Assembly (NCBI GenBank): GCA_020622085.1
Contig: JAHRYM010000001.1
Coordinates: 1,777,620-1,841,619 of the forward strand
Direction of reading: 5' to 3'
DNA from: Paracoccaceae bacterium
GTDB lineage: Bacteria > Pseudomonadota > Alphaproteobacteria > Rhodobacterales > Rhodobacteraceae
DNA: 64,000 nt
The first letter of the stretch is position 1. The number at the start of each line of letters is the position of its first letter. The position numbers and the translations under genes were made by a program. This document shows, piece by piece, positions 15,519 to 24,810 of this stretch. The notes beneath the pieces were generated by a model. That model had not been told where the DNA came from. It did no database searches and worked only from the letters and a program-made list of their open reading frames with translations.

Positions 15519-18355
15519 CACGCGTCTCCCCATGGTGTCTCCGATCCTGCCATGCCGCCCGGGGCCGTGCCCAGCACGCGTGCGACGATTTCTGATGTGT
15601 TGGCGACATGCCCGGCAAGAGTCGCCGCGAGTTCGGCCAGATCACCGGCCCCGGTTTCGCGCAAGAGGAAGGCCCGCCCCCCCTCACCGATCGCCTCCAT
15701 GTCGAGCGGCCGGTCGGTCAGCAGACGGCCACCCGCGTGCAGGCGCCAGAAAAAGCGATAGGCGGCCTGCAGGCGCGCCTCGTCGTCGCGCGACAGGAAG
15801 CCGGACCGGACCGCAGCGCGAAGCTGCGCCTCGACCCGCCGGGCGCGATCGGCGCCGGCAAGGGCTGCGCATTGTGCCAGAAGCTCGATGTCCTGCAACC
15901 GGCCGGGGCCGATCTTGGCTTCCCATTCGCCGTCGGGCGCCTTGGCGGCAAAGATCCGCGCGCGCATCCCGGCGGTGTCGCTGCGCAGGGTCGCGCCGCC
16001 CGACTTCGCCGCCAGCACCGCAAGCCGCACCGCCTCGACATCGTCCGACAGATCGGCCGGGCCGACGATCACCCGTGCCCGCGTCAGAGCCAGATGTTCC
16101 CAGGTCCAGGCCTCGGCCATCTGGTAATCCTGCCAGGCGGCAAGCGAGGTTGCCACCGGGCCCTTGCGCCCCGAGGGGCGCAGCCGCATGTCGACTTCGT
16201 AAAGCCGGCCTTCGGCCATCGGTGCCGACAGTGCCGTGACCAGCGCCTGCGTCAGCCGCGCGTAATAGCTCCGCGCATCCAGCGGCCGCGGCCCTTCCGA
16301 ACTGTCGTTGCCGTCGGCATCATAGATCACCAGAAGATCAAGATCCGACGCGGCATTCAGCCGCTCGGCGCCAAGCGAGCCCATGCCGATCACCGCCGCA
16401 CCGCGGCCGGGCGCCGGGCCATGCTTTCGGAAAAATTCCGACTGCACCAATGGCCAGACCGCCGCCACGACCGCATCCGCCAGATCGGCATATTCGCGCG
16501 CGGCCTGCGCCGCATCCGAGAGCCCGCGCAGATGGTGCACGCCGATGCGGAAGTGCCACTCCTTGGCCCAGCGCCGCGCTGCATCGAGCGCCCGCTCGTA
16601 ATCCGCAGCCTGCGCCAGATGCTGGGTCAAGGTCGCCGTCAGCGCCACCTTGCCCGGCCATGGTGCAAAGAAGCTGCCGCCGATCACCGCATCAAGGACA
16701 CCCGCGTTGCGCGACAGATAGCTGGCGAGCCCCGGAGCGGTGGCGCAGATGTCAACAATCAGGTCGATCAATTGCGGGTTGGATTCGAACAGCGAAAAAA
16801 GCTGCACCCCCGAAGGCAGGCGTTGCAGAAAGCCGTCGAACTGCCGCAGCGCCTCGCCCGGATGGGCGGCGCGGCCAAGGCGCATCAGCAGTTCGGGCTC
16901 CAGCCGGCGAAAGATCGCAACCGCCCGATCGGTGCGCAGAGACGGATAGCTGCGCCAGCCTTCGACGATCGCGGCGGTCTCGGCATCCATTTCGGGACGC
17001 GGGCCCGCCTTGTCGGGCGCAAAGAACCCTTCTGTCATCTCGTGGACGCGCGACAACCGCTCAAGCAGCCCGCGCCGCAGATCCTCGGTATTGGCCAGCC
17101 CCATCAGCCGCGCGATCCGGTCGACGCCCTGGGGGGTCGCGGGCATGTCATGGGTCTGGGCGTCATTGATCATCTGGATCCGGTGTTCGACCAGGCGGTG
17201 GTCGCGGTAATGCGCGACCAGTTCCTCGGCATCGGCCTCGGGCACCCAGCCCTTGGCAGCGAGCGCCCGCAGGCCCGGCACCGTGCCACGCAACCGCAGG
17301 TCCGGATCGCGCCCGCCCGCGATCAACTGCCGCGTCTGGGTGAAGAACTCGATCTCGCGGATGCCGCCGCGGCCAAGCTTCATGTTGTGGCCCTCGACGG
17401 CAAGTGGCCCGGCAAGGCCCTTGTGGTCGCGGATCCTGAGCCGCATGTCGTGGGCATCCTGGATCGCCGCGAAATCAAGGTGGCGGCGCCAGACGAAAGG
17501 GGTCAGCACCTGCAGGAACCGCGCGCCCGCCGCCATGTCGCCGCCGCAGGGTCGCGCCTTGATATAGGCGGCGCGCTCCCATGTCCGGCCCTGTGCCTCA
17601 TAATAAAGCTCGGCCGCCGACATCGAGATGCAGACCGGGGTCACGCTGGCATCGGGGCGCAGCCGCAGGTCGGTGCGAAAGACATAGCCTCCCGCCGTCC
17701 GGTCCGACAGAAGCGCGGTCATGCGACGGGTCACCCGGATGAAGGCCGCACGGGCCTCCTGCACGTCCGAGGGATCGAAGCGGCCATCGTCGAACAGGCA
17801 GATCAGGTCGATATCAGATGAATAGTTCAGTTCTCCGGCGCCCATCTTGCCCATGGCCAGGCTGACCATCCCGGCCGCCGTTGCCGCATCGGCCTCCGTC
17901 GCGCCGGGGATCCTGCCGCGCCGGATCTCGTCGCCGACCAGCGCCACCATCGCATGATGCACCGCCGCATCGGCCAGATCGGTCAGCGCACCCGTCACGA
18001 ATTCCAGCGGCCAGACGCCGCCCAGATCGGCAAGGGCCGTGAGCAGCGCAAGCCGCGCCTTGGCCTGCCGCAGGCGCGGCCCGAGGGCGTCTGTCGAAAG
18101 CCCGCCAAGCGCAGACAATTCGGCATCCCGCGCCAGCGACGGATCCCCCGAGAGGGCTTCGGCGATCCAGTCGCGCTGCGTCGCCATCAGTCCGAAAAGA
18201 TAGGGGCTGCAACCGGCGGCACCCGCCAGAAGCTCCCTCAGGTCCGGCGCGACGTCGGGGAAAAGCGCCCGCGCCTCCCCGGCTGGCCCGGCCTCGTGCG
18301 GGATCGGACATCGGGTGAGGTGCGTGGCAAAGTCCTGGCTCATCCCCAGAGCCAT
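15518..18355 (-). CDS. glnE: Bifunctional glutamine synthetase adenylyltransferase/deadenylase
   Basis: The product is about 945 residues, close to E. coli GlnE (946). It has two nucleotidyltransferase halves: the N-terminal one with YSSDIDLICLFDD near residue 215 and REIEFFTQ near 355, and the C-terminal one with ASDLDLLVIYDADG near 690. It adds AMP to, and removes it from, glutamine synthetase under PII control, setting ammonia assimilation in the cytoplasm. The start could be the ATG at 18355 or at 18343; 984 codons are open from 18472, but the extra N-terminus is poor. A small ORF is coupled at its end. Confidence 0.92.
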   Translation of the reverse strand: MALGMSQDFATHLTRCPIPHEAGPAGEARALFPDVAPDLRELLAGAAGCSPYLFGLMATQRDWIAEALSGDPSLARDAELSALGGLSTDALGPRLRQAKARLALLTALADLGGVWPLEFVTGALTDLADAAVHHAMVALVGDEIRRGRIPGATEADAATAAGMVSLAMGKMGAGELNYSSDIDLICLFDDGRFDPSDVQEARAAFIRVTRRMTALLSDRTAGGYVFRTDLRLRPDASVTPVCISMSAAELYYEAQGRTWERAAYIKARPCGGDMAAGARFLQVLTPFVWRRHLDFAAIQDAHDMRLRIRDHKGLAGPLAVEGHNMKLGRGGIREIEFFTQTRQLIAGGRDPDLRLRGTVPGLRALAAKGWVPEADAEELVAHYRDHRLVEHRIQMINDAQTHDMPATPQGVDRIARLMGLANTEDLRRGLLERLSRVHEMTEGFFAPDKAGPRPEMDAETAAIVEGWRSYPSLRTDRAVAIFRRLEPELLMRLGRAAHPGEALRQFDGFLQRLPSGVQLFSLFESNPQLIDLIVDICATAPGLASYLSRNAGVLDAVIGGSFFAPWPGKVALTATLTQHLAQAADYERALDAARRWAKEWHFRIGVHHLRGLSDAAQAAREYADLADAVVAAVWPLVQSEFFRKHGPAPGRGAAVIGMGSLGAERLNAASDLDLLVIYDADGNDSSEGPRPLDARSYYARLTQALVTALSAPMAEGRLYEVDMRLRPSGRKGPVATSLAAWQDYQMAEAWTWEHLALTRARVIVGPADLSDDVEAVRLAVLAAKSGGATLRSDTAGMRARIFAAKAPDGEWEAKIGPGRLQDIELLAQCAALAGADRARRVEAQLRAAVRSGFLSRDDEARLQAAYRFFWRLHAGGRLLTDRPLDMEAIGEGGRAFLLRETGAGDLAELAATLAGHVANTSEIVARVLGTAPGGMAGSETPWGDA

Positions 18356-18532
18356 AACGGGTTTGGCGGCAAGGTCAACGCGGGGCCTGAGCACACCGGG
18401 ATTGCCCGGGCGTCGCGCCGGGCATTGCCTCTTTGTCGACCGGAGATACATGGCCGACGGATATCGCCGCATCTGCCTGCACCGCCGCCGGCGGCAGTTG
18501 ACCTGGCACCGCGCCGGCCCCCGTGCACAGGT

Positions 18533-19912
18533 TCAATACGCCAGTCGGTAGTAATCCACCTCGAAGTTGCTGTTCAGACCGGAGCCGCAGAAGCCCATCT
18601 TCATGTTGGATGTGCCGTCGATCCTGCCACCCGAGACCAGCGAGATGCCTTCAATCCCGTCGGCATTGGCCGCAAACTGGATGTCGCCTGCCGCCAGGAA
18701 CTGCGAGCCGTAGACGTTCATGCCAGCCGCCAGCTTGATCCCGCCGGGCGTCACAAGCTGGACCCCGCCGCCATCGGCACAATTGTCGTTCTTGCCGAAG
18801 TTCATCTTGGTGCCGCCATTGCCCGACGGCCCCTTGAAGCTGTCGCTGGCGGTGCTTTTCGTCACCATCAGCACATCCTCGAACTTGGAGCCGGTGGAAA
18901 ACTGGATCGGGCAAGGAGAGAGAATGGCAACCTCGGAATAGGTCGCATCCTGCTTCATCTTCACCGTCCCTGAACACACAAGCCGGTGGATACGCCCCTT
19001 GGTCAGTTGCGAAGGGTCGAGCACCCCGCCCGAGACGGTCACGTTGACGACCCCGGGGGTCTTGAGGTAGGTATGCGATCCCGAAATGCCCCCGGCGCTG
19101 AAATGGCCGAGTTGTGCCGGATCGCCCGCCTCAAGCGCTGCGGTGATGTCGGTGATCCGGTTCAGGATACGGATCTTGTAGAAGGATTCGCGCAGCGCAT
19201 CGAGCAACCCGTTGTTCGTCTTGAAGCCCGAGGCAGAAACCTGCAACCCGCCGAGCGTTGGCAGCGACACGATGGTTCCCGCCTCGAAGGTATTGTTCGA
19301 ATTGACCTTTATGCCGGCATTGGAATGAATGCAGAAGCCAGCCTCAAAGCCGTTGTTCGACTGGATGTCAACCGCCTTGTCGGCCACGAACCCCTCGCGC
19401 AGGCAACTGGGCCGGTAGGTTTCGGCGACGGCGGCAGCGGTCACTTCCCAGTTCGTCAGGCCGACGAAGCTTGACACGAAGGTGGAAACGGCATTGCCGC
19501 GCGCCTTGTTGCGGCGGGCGGTCACCATGACCGCCTCGGTCGAACTGGAATCGGGGGTGAAGGTCGCGGTTTCGGTATTCCAGTGGCCGAAGACCACATC
19601 CGATGTCACGATCGCCGTTTCGGCACCCGAGGACGACAGATCATTGCGCCCGGTCGCAACCGCATTGTCGATGGCCTTGATCCGGCCATCGCGGAACCGC
19701 GTCACCAGCGCCGCATGGGCTGCTGCATCGACGGCCACCTGCATCTCGCTCTTGACCTTGTAGGCATTGGCCACATCCATCGACAGGCCGACGACACTGG
19801 CGATGGTCGCAAAGATGAACAGGCCATAGATTCCGATGCCGCCGGTTTCGTCTGCGATGGCGCGGCGAGAGCGGCTGGAAACGCCATCGATGATCTGCGG
19901 ATGCGCGGCCAT
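18533..19912 (-). CDS. TadG-like pilus/secretion protein
   Basis: The 459-residue protein has a single N-terminal hydrophobic helix (GGIGIYGLFIFATIASVVGLSMDVANAY, about 25-52) followed by a Tad-like segment (KSEMQVAVDAAAHAALV). A long extracytoplasmic domain is rich in Asn, Ser and Gly, with six or more cysteines (for example PSCLREGF, GFCIHSN and ILSPCPI). This fits Flp/TadG-related proteins (PF13400 type) that are held in the membrane and exposed to the periplasm or surface. It follows the TadE-like gene by one base on the same strand. The C-terminal region shows no recognised fold. Confidence 0.7.
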   Translation of the reverse strand: MAAHPQIIDGVSSRSRRAIADETGGIGIYGLFIFATIASVVGLSMDVANAYKVKSEMQVAVDAAAHAALVTRFRDGRIKAIDNAVATGRNDLSSSGAETAIVTSDVVFGHWNTETATFTPDSSSTEAVMVTARRNKARGNAVSTFVSSFVGLTNWEVTAAAVAETYRPSCLREGFVADKAVDIQSNNGFEAGFCIHSNAGIKVNSNNTFEAGTIVSLPTLGGLQVSASGFKTNNGLLDALRESFYKIRILNRITDITAALEAGDPAQLGHFSAGGISGSHTYLKTPGVVNVTVSGGVLDPSQLTKGRIHRLVCSGTVKMKQDATYSEVAILSPCPIQFSTGSKFEDVLMVTKSTASDSFKGPSGNGGTKMNFGKNDNCADGGGVQLVTPGGIKLAAGMNVYGSQFLAAGDIQFAANADGIEGISLVSGGRIDGTSNMKMGFCGSGLNSNFEVDYYRLAY

Positions 19913-19913
19913 C

Positions 19914-20324
19914 TCAGAATTCCTTGTATTGCTGGGTGCGGATCGAGATGCCCTTGCCGACAATCGGCTTGATTGCGCCAAGGAAGATCAGGCTTGTGAC
20001 CGGAACCTCGACGTTGGAGACGATGACGTTGTCGGGACTGACGCCGATCTCCATCCTGAGGCCCTTGTAGTCGGAAAGCGAGGCAGCAAGCTTCTGCTTG
20101 CCCTCGTCAATCGTCTTGATCCGCCCGACCGAGAGGCCGCGGTTCACGTCCTCCACGGCGCGGACGACCCGGCTGTAGCCATGGAAGATCATGGTCGTGT
20201 CGATGGCCAGCGCCATGACATAGAAGAACATCGGCAACCAGAGGACGGCCTCGATGGTGGCGGCCCCGTCCTCACGGCGACGGAACGCCGCACGTCGTGC
20301 GGCAAGGGAAATGCGGGGAAACAT
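19914..20324 (-). CDS. TadE-family pilus assembly protein
   Basis: The 136-residue protein has a basic lead (RRAAFRRREDG), then the TadE N-terminal helix ATIEAVLWLPMFFYVMALAID near residues 21-41, with the conserved Glu five to six residues into it. A soluble C-terminal domain follows. TadE-like proteins are minor pseudopilins processed by a prepilin peptidase. The ATG at 20324 is favoured; the open frame extends upstream from a GTG at 20369, which would lengthen the basic lead. It forms a two-gene unit with the TadG-like gene. Confidence 0.72.
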   Translation of the reverse strand: MFPRISLAARRAAFRRREDGAATIEAVLWLPMFFYVMALAIDTTMIFHGYSRVVRAVEDVNRGLSVGRIKTIDEGKQKLAASLSDYKGLRMEIGVSPDNVIVSNVEVPVTSLIFLGAIKPIVGKGISIRTQQYKEF

Positions 20325-20690
20325 CGGCAAGCTCCAGCCCGGAAATGCATAACTGGTGAAACTCGTCACGACACGCGGCCAGAGGGCGAGTCAATCGTGG
20401 CAGAACTTGGACATTTCGCGAAGGTTTGTGCCAATCCCGCGACGCCGCCCCGGCACCCGGACCTTCAGCGAAACAATCCTTCCGATGAGGTGTAATTGGC
20501 GAGTGGATTGGCATGGCCGTGGCAAATTGCGAAGGCCGCGGAATAGAATCAGCAGATTGCGAACCGTTGATGCCAATCCTTTTGCATTGTGCGGCGCGCA
20601 GGGATACCCGCACGCCGCCGGCTTTACGATGAAAGGCTGTGGCGGCACGAGCCGCCCCGCCTTTCGGCCTGGCAAACCCCTTTCCGGGGC
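20325..20690. promoter_or_regulatory. Intergenic region with repeated TGCCAATCC boxes
   Basis: This 366-bp stretch lies between the gdh stop and the TadE-like gene and has no convincing gene. It holds TGCCAATCC at 20429-20437 and 20571-20579 and its complement GGATTGGCA at 20505-20513, so that 20505-20514 and 20570-20579 form a perfect 10-bp inverted repeat. ATTGCGAA is present twice, 30 bp apart (20526 and 20556). These are likely regulator sites for the TadE-TadG pair, but the protein that binds is unknown. Confidence 0.45.
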
Positions 20691-22121
20691 TCACAGACCC
20701 TTGGCGCGATAGCTTGCGGCGACGCGGTCGATGGCCACGATATAGGCCGCCATCCGCAGGTCATCGACGTCGTTGCGGCCGTGCCAGACTTCGCGCATCG
20801 ACTGGTAGGCGATCCGCATCGTGTCATCGAGGCCCGAGCGCACCAGTTCAAGCTCGTCCGAGCCGCGCAGGTAGCGGTTCTTGAATTCCGAGTTCAGCGA
20901 CCAGCCAAGGCCCTGGTCGGCCGAGAGCGTTTCAAGCTCTTCGACCAGCAGGCGGTTGCGCGCCTCTTCCGCGCGGCGCTGCATCCGGCCAAAGCGGATG
21001 TGGCTCAGGTTCTTGACCCATTCGAAATAGCTGACCGTCACGCCGCCGGCGTTGGCATACATGTCGGGGATGATGATCGTGCCCTTCTTGCGCAGGATCG
21101 CGTCGGCGCCGGCGGTGATCGGGCCGTTCGCCGCCTCGATGATCAGCGGCGCGCGGATGCGGTCGGCGTTCGAGAGGTTGATCACGCCCTCCATTGCTGC
21201 CGGAACCACGAAGTCGCAGTCGGCTTCAAGCAGGCTCGCACCATTCTCGACATAGGTCGCGCCGGGGAAGCCCTTCACGCTGCCGCCATGCGCCTTCATC
21301 CAGTCGAGCACCGCCTGGATGTCGAGCCCGACATCCGACCAGAGCCCGCCGTCGCGCTCGATGATGCCGACGACCTTCACATCATCTTCGGTCGACAGGA
21401 ACCGCGCAGCATGGCTACCCACGTTGCCCAGGCCCTGAACGACCGCGCGCTTGCCGGCAAGCCCGCCCGACAGATGCGCCGCCGCCACATCCTCGGGATG
21501 GCGGAAGAACTCGCGCAGCGCGAACTGCACGCCACGGCCCGTGGCCTCGACCCGGCCCTGGATGCCGCCCGAGTTCAGCGGCTTGCCGGTCACGCAGGCG
21601 CGGGCGTTGATGTCGGTGGTGTTCATCCGCGCATACTGGTCGACGATCCAGGCCATTTCGCGTTCGCCGGTGCCCATGTCGGGGGCGGGCACGTTCTGGG
21701 CCGGGTTGATCAGGTCGCGCTTGATCAGTTCATAGGCGAAGCGGCGGGTGATCTGTTCCAGTTCATGTTCTTCATACTGGCGCGGGTCGATGCAAAGCCC
21801 GCCCTTGGATCCTCCGAACGGCGCCTCGACCAGCGCGCATTTGTAGGTCATCAGCGCCGCCAGCGCCTCGACCTCGTCCTGGTTGACGCCCATCGCATAG
21901 CGGATGCCGCCCTTCACCGGTTCCATATGTTCGGAATGGACAGAACGATAGCCGGTGAAGGTGTGGATCTCGCCGCGCAGGCGGACACCGAAGCGGACGG
22001 TGTAGGTCGAGTTGCAGACCTTGATCTTCTGTTTGAGGCCGGGCGACAGGTTCATCACCGCCACGGCGCGGTCGAACATCATGTCGACGGAATCTCGGAA
22101 GCTGGGTTCATTGACGTTCAC
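20691..22121 (-). CDS. Glutamate dehydrogenase (Glu/Leu/Phe/Val family, NAD type)
   Basis: The 476-residue enzyme deaminates glutamate to 2-oxoglutarate reversibly. It carries MEPVKGGIRYAMGV near residue 68, the catalytic region TYKCALVEAPFGGSKGG near 93-109, the dinucleotide motif VQGLGNVGSHAA near 218, and AANGPITAGAD near 313. Length and sequence fit the alphaproteobacterial GdhA-like group of the Glu/Leu/Phe/Val dehydrogenase family. It is transcribed divergently from the VWA-TadE cluster and sits between two Tad-like gene groups, although it is a metabolic gene. Confidence 0.92.
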   Translation of the reverse strand: MNVNEPSFRDSVDMMFDRAVAVMNLSPGLKQKIKVCNSTYTVRFGVRLRGEIHTFTGYRSVHSEHMEPVKGGIRYAMGVNQDEVEALAALMTYKCALVEAPFGGSKGGLCIDPRQYEEHELEQITRRFAYELIKRDLINPAQNVPAPDMGTGEREMAWIVDQYARMNTTDINARACVTGKPLNSGGIQGRVEATGRGVQFALREFFRHPEDVAAAHLSGGLAGKRAVVQGLGNVGSHAARFLSTEDDVKVVGIIERDGGLWSDVGLDIQAVLDWMKAHGGSVKGFPGATYVENGASLLEADCDFVVPAAMEGVINLSNADRIRAPLIIEAANGPITAGADAILRKKGTIIIPDMYANAGGVTVSYFEWVKNLSHIRFGRMQRRAEEARNRLLVEELETLSADQGLGWSLNSEFKNRYLRGSDELELVRSGLDDTMRIAYQSMREVWHGRNDVDDLRMAAYIVAIDRVAASYRAKGL

Positions 22122-22501
22122 GGGATGCTCTCCTTCAAGGCAACGCGTTCGACGGTCGCGGAATCTGGCCGCAGCGCCGGTCTGGTCCGCGCCACGGCAG
22201 CTTTAACCCGCTTTGCTGAAGGAATCACCCGGCACCGGCAATATATTTCAGCCATCGCCGCTGCGTCACAACCGCACCTCACCTACCCTTCCGAACCGGC
22301 CCGGCCGCGCAGTCCGTCGCCGGAAACCGCACAATTCAGCAGATTCGGAACCAATGATCAGCGCCTGGCCGCCTACTGCGTTCTCTTGTTAAGAATGCCT
22401 CAATTCTGCCGCAAGTTCCGAAGAAGAACACGTCGGTGCATTGTCTTGCACGCTTGATCATATGGGTTTGTCTGTTGAATTTGTCCGGGAGTTCCAGTGC
22501 C
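22122..22501. other. Divergent intergenic region, no gene seen
   Basis: The 380 bases separate gdh (minus) and the VWA-Tad cluster (plus). No ORF here has a plausible start and coding character. The right half is AT-richer (CTTGTTAAGAATG, TTGAATTTG) and probably holds the promoters of the plus-strand cluster. No terminator or strong dyad was noticed. Confidence 0.4.
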
Positions 22502-24250
22502 ATGACCGATAGGGAATCGCGGCAGGCGTCATTTTCCGCCTCTTGCCTCAAACGCCGCATCGCAACATTCAAGGGTGACGAGCGGGGTTCGCTGCTCATC
22601 TTCGGTCTGTTCTGCTTTGTAATGATGCTGTTCCTTGCCGGGGTCGCCATCGACCTCATGCGGTTCGAGGAACGCCGCACCCGGATGATGAACACCGCAG
22701 ACCGCGCGGTTCTGGCCGCAGCAGAGTTGAACCAGAAACTCGACCCGAAAGAGGTCGTCAGGGACCACTTCCGCAAGGAAGGCCTGCCGGTTCCGAAGGA
22801 TTCGCAGATCACTGTGGTTTCAGCGGGAACCGGTGCCTCGCGCATCGTCAAGGTCGACACCAGCGCGGCGATGCCGACCTGGTTCATGAACCTTTATGGC
22901 ATCAAGGAACTCTCGACCCCCGCCCGCGCCACCGCGCAGGAAAGCGTGGGCAACGTCGAAATCGCGCTTGTGCTCGATGTGTCCGGCTCGATGGCGCGTG
23001 GCGCCACAAGCTACAGCACGCCACGCATCGACAACCTGCGCCCGGCGGCCAAGGAATTCATCGACACGATGTTCGACAACGTCGAGGAAGGCCACCTGCT
23101 GATCTCGATCATCCCCTATTCGACACAGGTGGCGATCACGCCCGACCTGGCCAGCTATTTCAACATGACGACCGAACAGGCCGATTCAGACTGCATCGAA
23201 TTCGACGCGGCCGATTTCAACACCACCGCGATGCAGGTGAAGAATACCATCGTCATGCCCGCCGATCGCGTCTATCAGCGCAACGGCCATTTCAACCCCT
23301 TCTTCAATGAAACCGCCACCGCGTCGGGCCCGACCTGGTCCGCCTCGCAATTGACCAACTGCACCGCACGCAACAAGCCGAACCTGCGGGTTCTGCCCTT
23401 CTCGAACGACAAGGCCAAGCTCAAGGCCGCGATCGACGGGCTGGTGGCCGACGGCAACACCTCGATCGACGTTGGCGTGAAATGGGGTGCGGCGCTTCTG
23501 GACCCGTCGCTGAACAAGGTCGTGAAGGGCATGATCGCCGCAGGCAAGACCGACGCGCGCTTCGCCGACAGCCCTGCCGTCTATACCGATGGCGACACGC
23601 TGAAAGTGCTGGTGGTGATGTCGGACGGCGAGAACACCACCGAATACCGCCTGAAGCCCGGCTACCGCGAAAACGCCGCCAGCCGCGTGTTCTACAACAC
23701 CAGCTTCAGCAACACCTCGGACCTGAACCAGTACAGCTATTACGACCCGACCCGCCCGGCAGCGACCAGATACTATTCCTTTGCCAAGGCGGCCTGGCGC
23801 GATCAGCCCTATGGCGACGGCACCACCATCACTTGCGACAAGAAGGGCAAGTGCACGACGGTCAATGACCCCGGCGCGGCGGCAAACCTGACCTGGACCG
23901 AGCTGTGGAAGCGCGTCTCGATCACCTACTTCTCGGACAGGATCATCTCGCCGCTCTATGGCTCGACCGCGCGCAACAACAACCGTCCGGGTGGCGGCAC
24001 CAACAGCACCTCGGTCTATGCCACCAAGGACACGCTTTTGAACAACGTCTGCACGGCGCTGAAAATACCCGCTTCGGGCAAGGGCACGATCATCTATTCG
24101 ATCGGCTTTGACGCGCCCGATAGCGGCAAGACGGCGCTTCGGAAATGTGCCAGCGCACCGGCAAATTTCTATGCGGTGACGGATATCGAGATCAAGACCG
24201 CCTTCGCCTCGATCGCCAACTCGATCAACAAGCTGAGGCTGACGCAATGA
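22502..24250 (+). CDS. VWA-domain TadE/TadG-like surface protein
   Basis: The 582-residue protein has a basic N-terminus, one helix near residues 35-58 (LLIFGLFCFVMMLFLAGVAID) and a Tad-like segment (RMMNTADRAVLAAAEL). A von Willebrand A domain follows, starting with DVSGSM near residue 160, which forms the MIDAS metal site, and a later VVMSDGENTTEYR near 375 completes it. The domain is interrupted by long insertions rich in Asn and Thr. Such proteins are anchored in the membrane with the VWA domain outside and may act in pilus assembly or adhesion. GGGAG lies upstream of the ATG at 22502. The stop overlaps the next ATG (ATGA). Confidence 0.8.
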   Translation: MTDRESRQASFSASCLKRRIATFKGDERGSLLIFGLFCFVMMLFLAGVAIDLMRFEERRTRMMNTADRAVLAAAELNQKLDPKEVVRDHFRKEGLPVPKDSQITVVSAGTGASRIVKVDTSAAMPTWFMNLYGIKELSTPARATAQESVGNVEIALVLDVSGSMARGATSYSTPRIDNLRPAAKEFIDTMFDNVEEGHLLISIIPYSTQVAITPDLASYFNMTTEQADSDCIEFDAADFNTTAMQVKNTIVMPADRVYQRNGHFNPFFNETATASGPTWSASQLTNCTARNKPNLRVLPFSNDKAKLKAAIDGLVADGNTSIDVGVKWGAALLDPSLNKVVKGMIAAGKTDARFADSPAVYTDGDTLKVLVVMSDGENTTEYRLKPGYRENAASRVFYNTSFSNTSDLNQYSYYDPTRPAATRYYSFAKAAWRDQPYGDGTTITCDKKGKCTTVNDPGAAANLTWTELWKRVSITYFSDRIISPLYGSTARNNNRPGGGTNSTSVYATKDTLLNNVCTALKIPASGKGTIIYSIGFDAPDSGKTALRKCASAPANFYAVTDIEIKTAFASIANSINKLRLTQ

Positions 24251-24801
24251 CACAGCAGCCCCTCATGGCGCGCCTGCGCCGCTTCCTGCGCCGCAAGGCG
24301 CAGGAAGAGGACGGAACGGCGACGATCCCCTTCGTCATCCTGTTCCCCGCCTTCATGGTGATCGTGCTGTCGTCGATCGAGATGGGGATCCTGACTGTCC
24401 GTCAGGTGATGCTGGAACGCGGGCTTGACCTGACGGTGCGCAACCTGCGCCTGGGGGTCTGGGCGGCGCCCACCCATACCGACATCAAGCGCGCGATCTG
24501 CAACAATGCAGGCCTGATCCCCGATTGCATGAACAGCCTTCTGGTCGAATTGCAGCCGGTGAACAAGACCACCTGGCAGCCGCTGACCCCCAATGCGACC
24601 TGCGTGAACAAGTCGCTGCCCGTGCAGCCCGTCACCGCCTTCAACCCCGGCGCCAGCGACGAGATGATGCTGATCCGCGCCTGCGTGAAGGTAAAGCCGA
24701 TGGCGCCGCTGACCGGGCTTGGCATGCAGCTGCACAAGGATCCCAGCGGTGAATATGCACTGGTGTCGACATCTGCCTTCGTGAACGAACCACGGTTGTG
24801 A
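24247..24801 (+). CDS. TadE-family pilus assembly protein
   Basis: The 184-residue product has a basic lead, then the TadE helix (ATIPFVILFPAFMVIVLSSIEMGILTV, about 25-51) with a Glu at the inner end. The soluble domain contains several cysteines (CNNAGLIPDC, CVNKSL, RACVKVKP) that may form disulfides outside the membrane. It is translationally coupled to the VWA gene by a 4-base overlap and followed by a third related gene nine bases downstream. Confidence 0.72.
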   Translation: MTQQPLMARLRRFLRRKAQEEDGTATIPFVILFPAFMVIVLSSIEMGILTVRQVMLERGLDLTVRNLRLGVWAAPTHTDIKRAICNNAGLIPDCMNSLLVELQPVNKTTWQPLTPNATCVNKSLPVQPVTAFNPGASDEMMLIRACVKVKPMAPLTGLGMQLHKDPSGEYALVSTSAFVNEPRL

Positions 24802-24810
24802 GGTAACGAG

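Noticed and set aside
15608-17821. 737-codon plus-strand frame opposite glnE
   Set aside because: It mirrors glnE, is rich in Arg, Gly and His, and has no known domain.
18356-18532. Hairpin GCCCGG..CCGGGC between TadG-like gene and glnE as terminator
   Set aside because: The 7-bp stem exists but no U run follows on either strand.
20589-22457. 622-codon plus-strand frame opposite glutamate dehydrogenase
   Set aside because: It is antisense to a clear enzyme gene, and the composition is that of a shadow frame.
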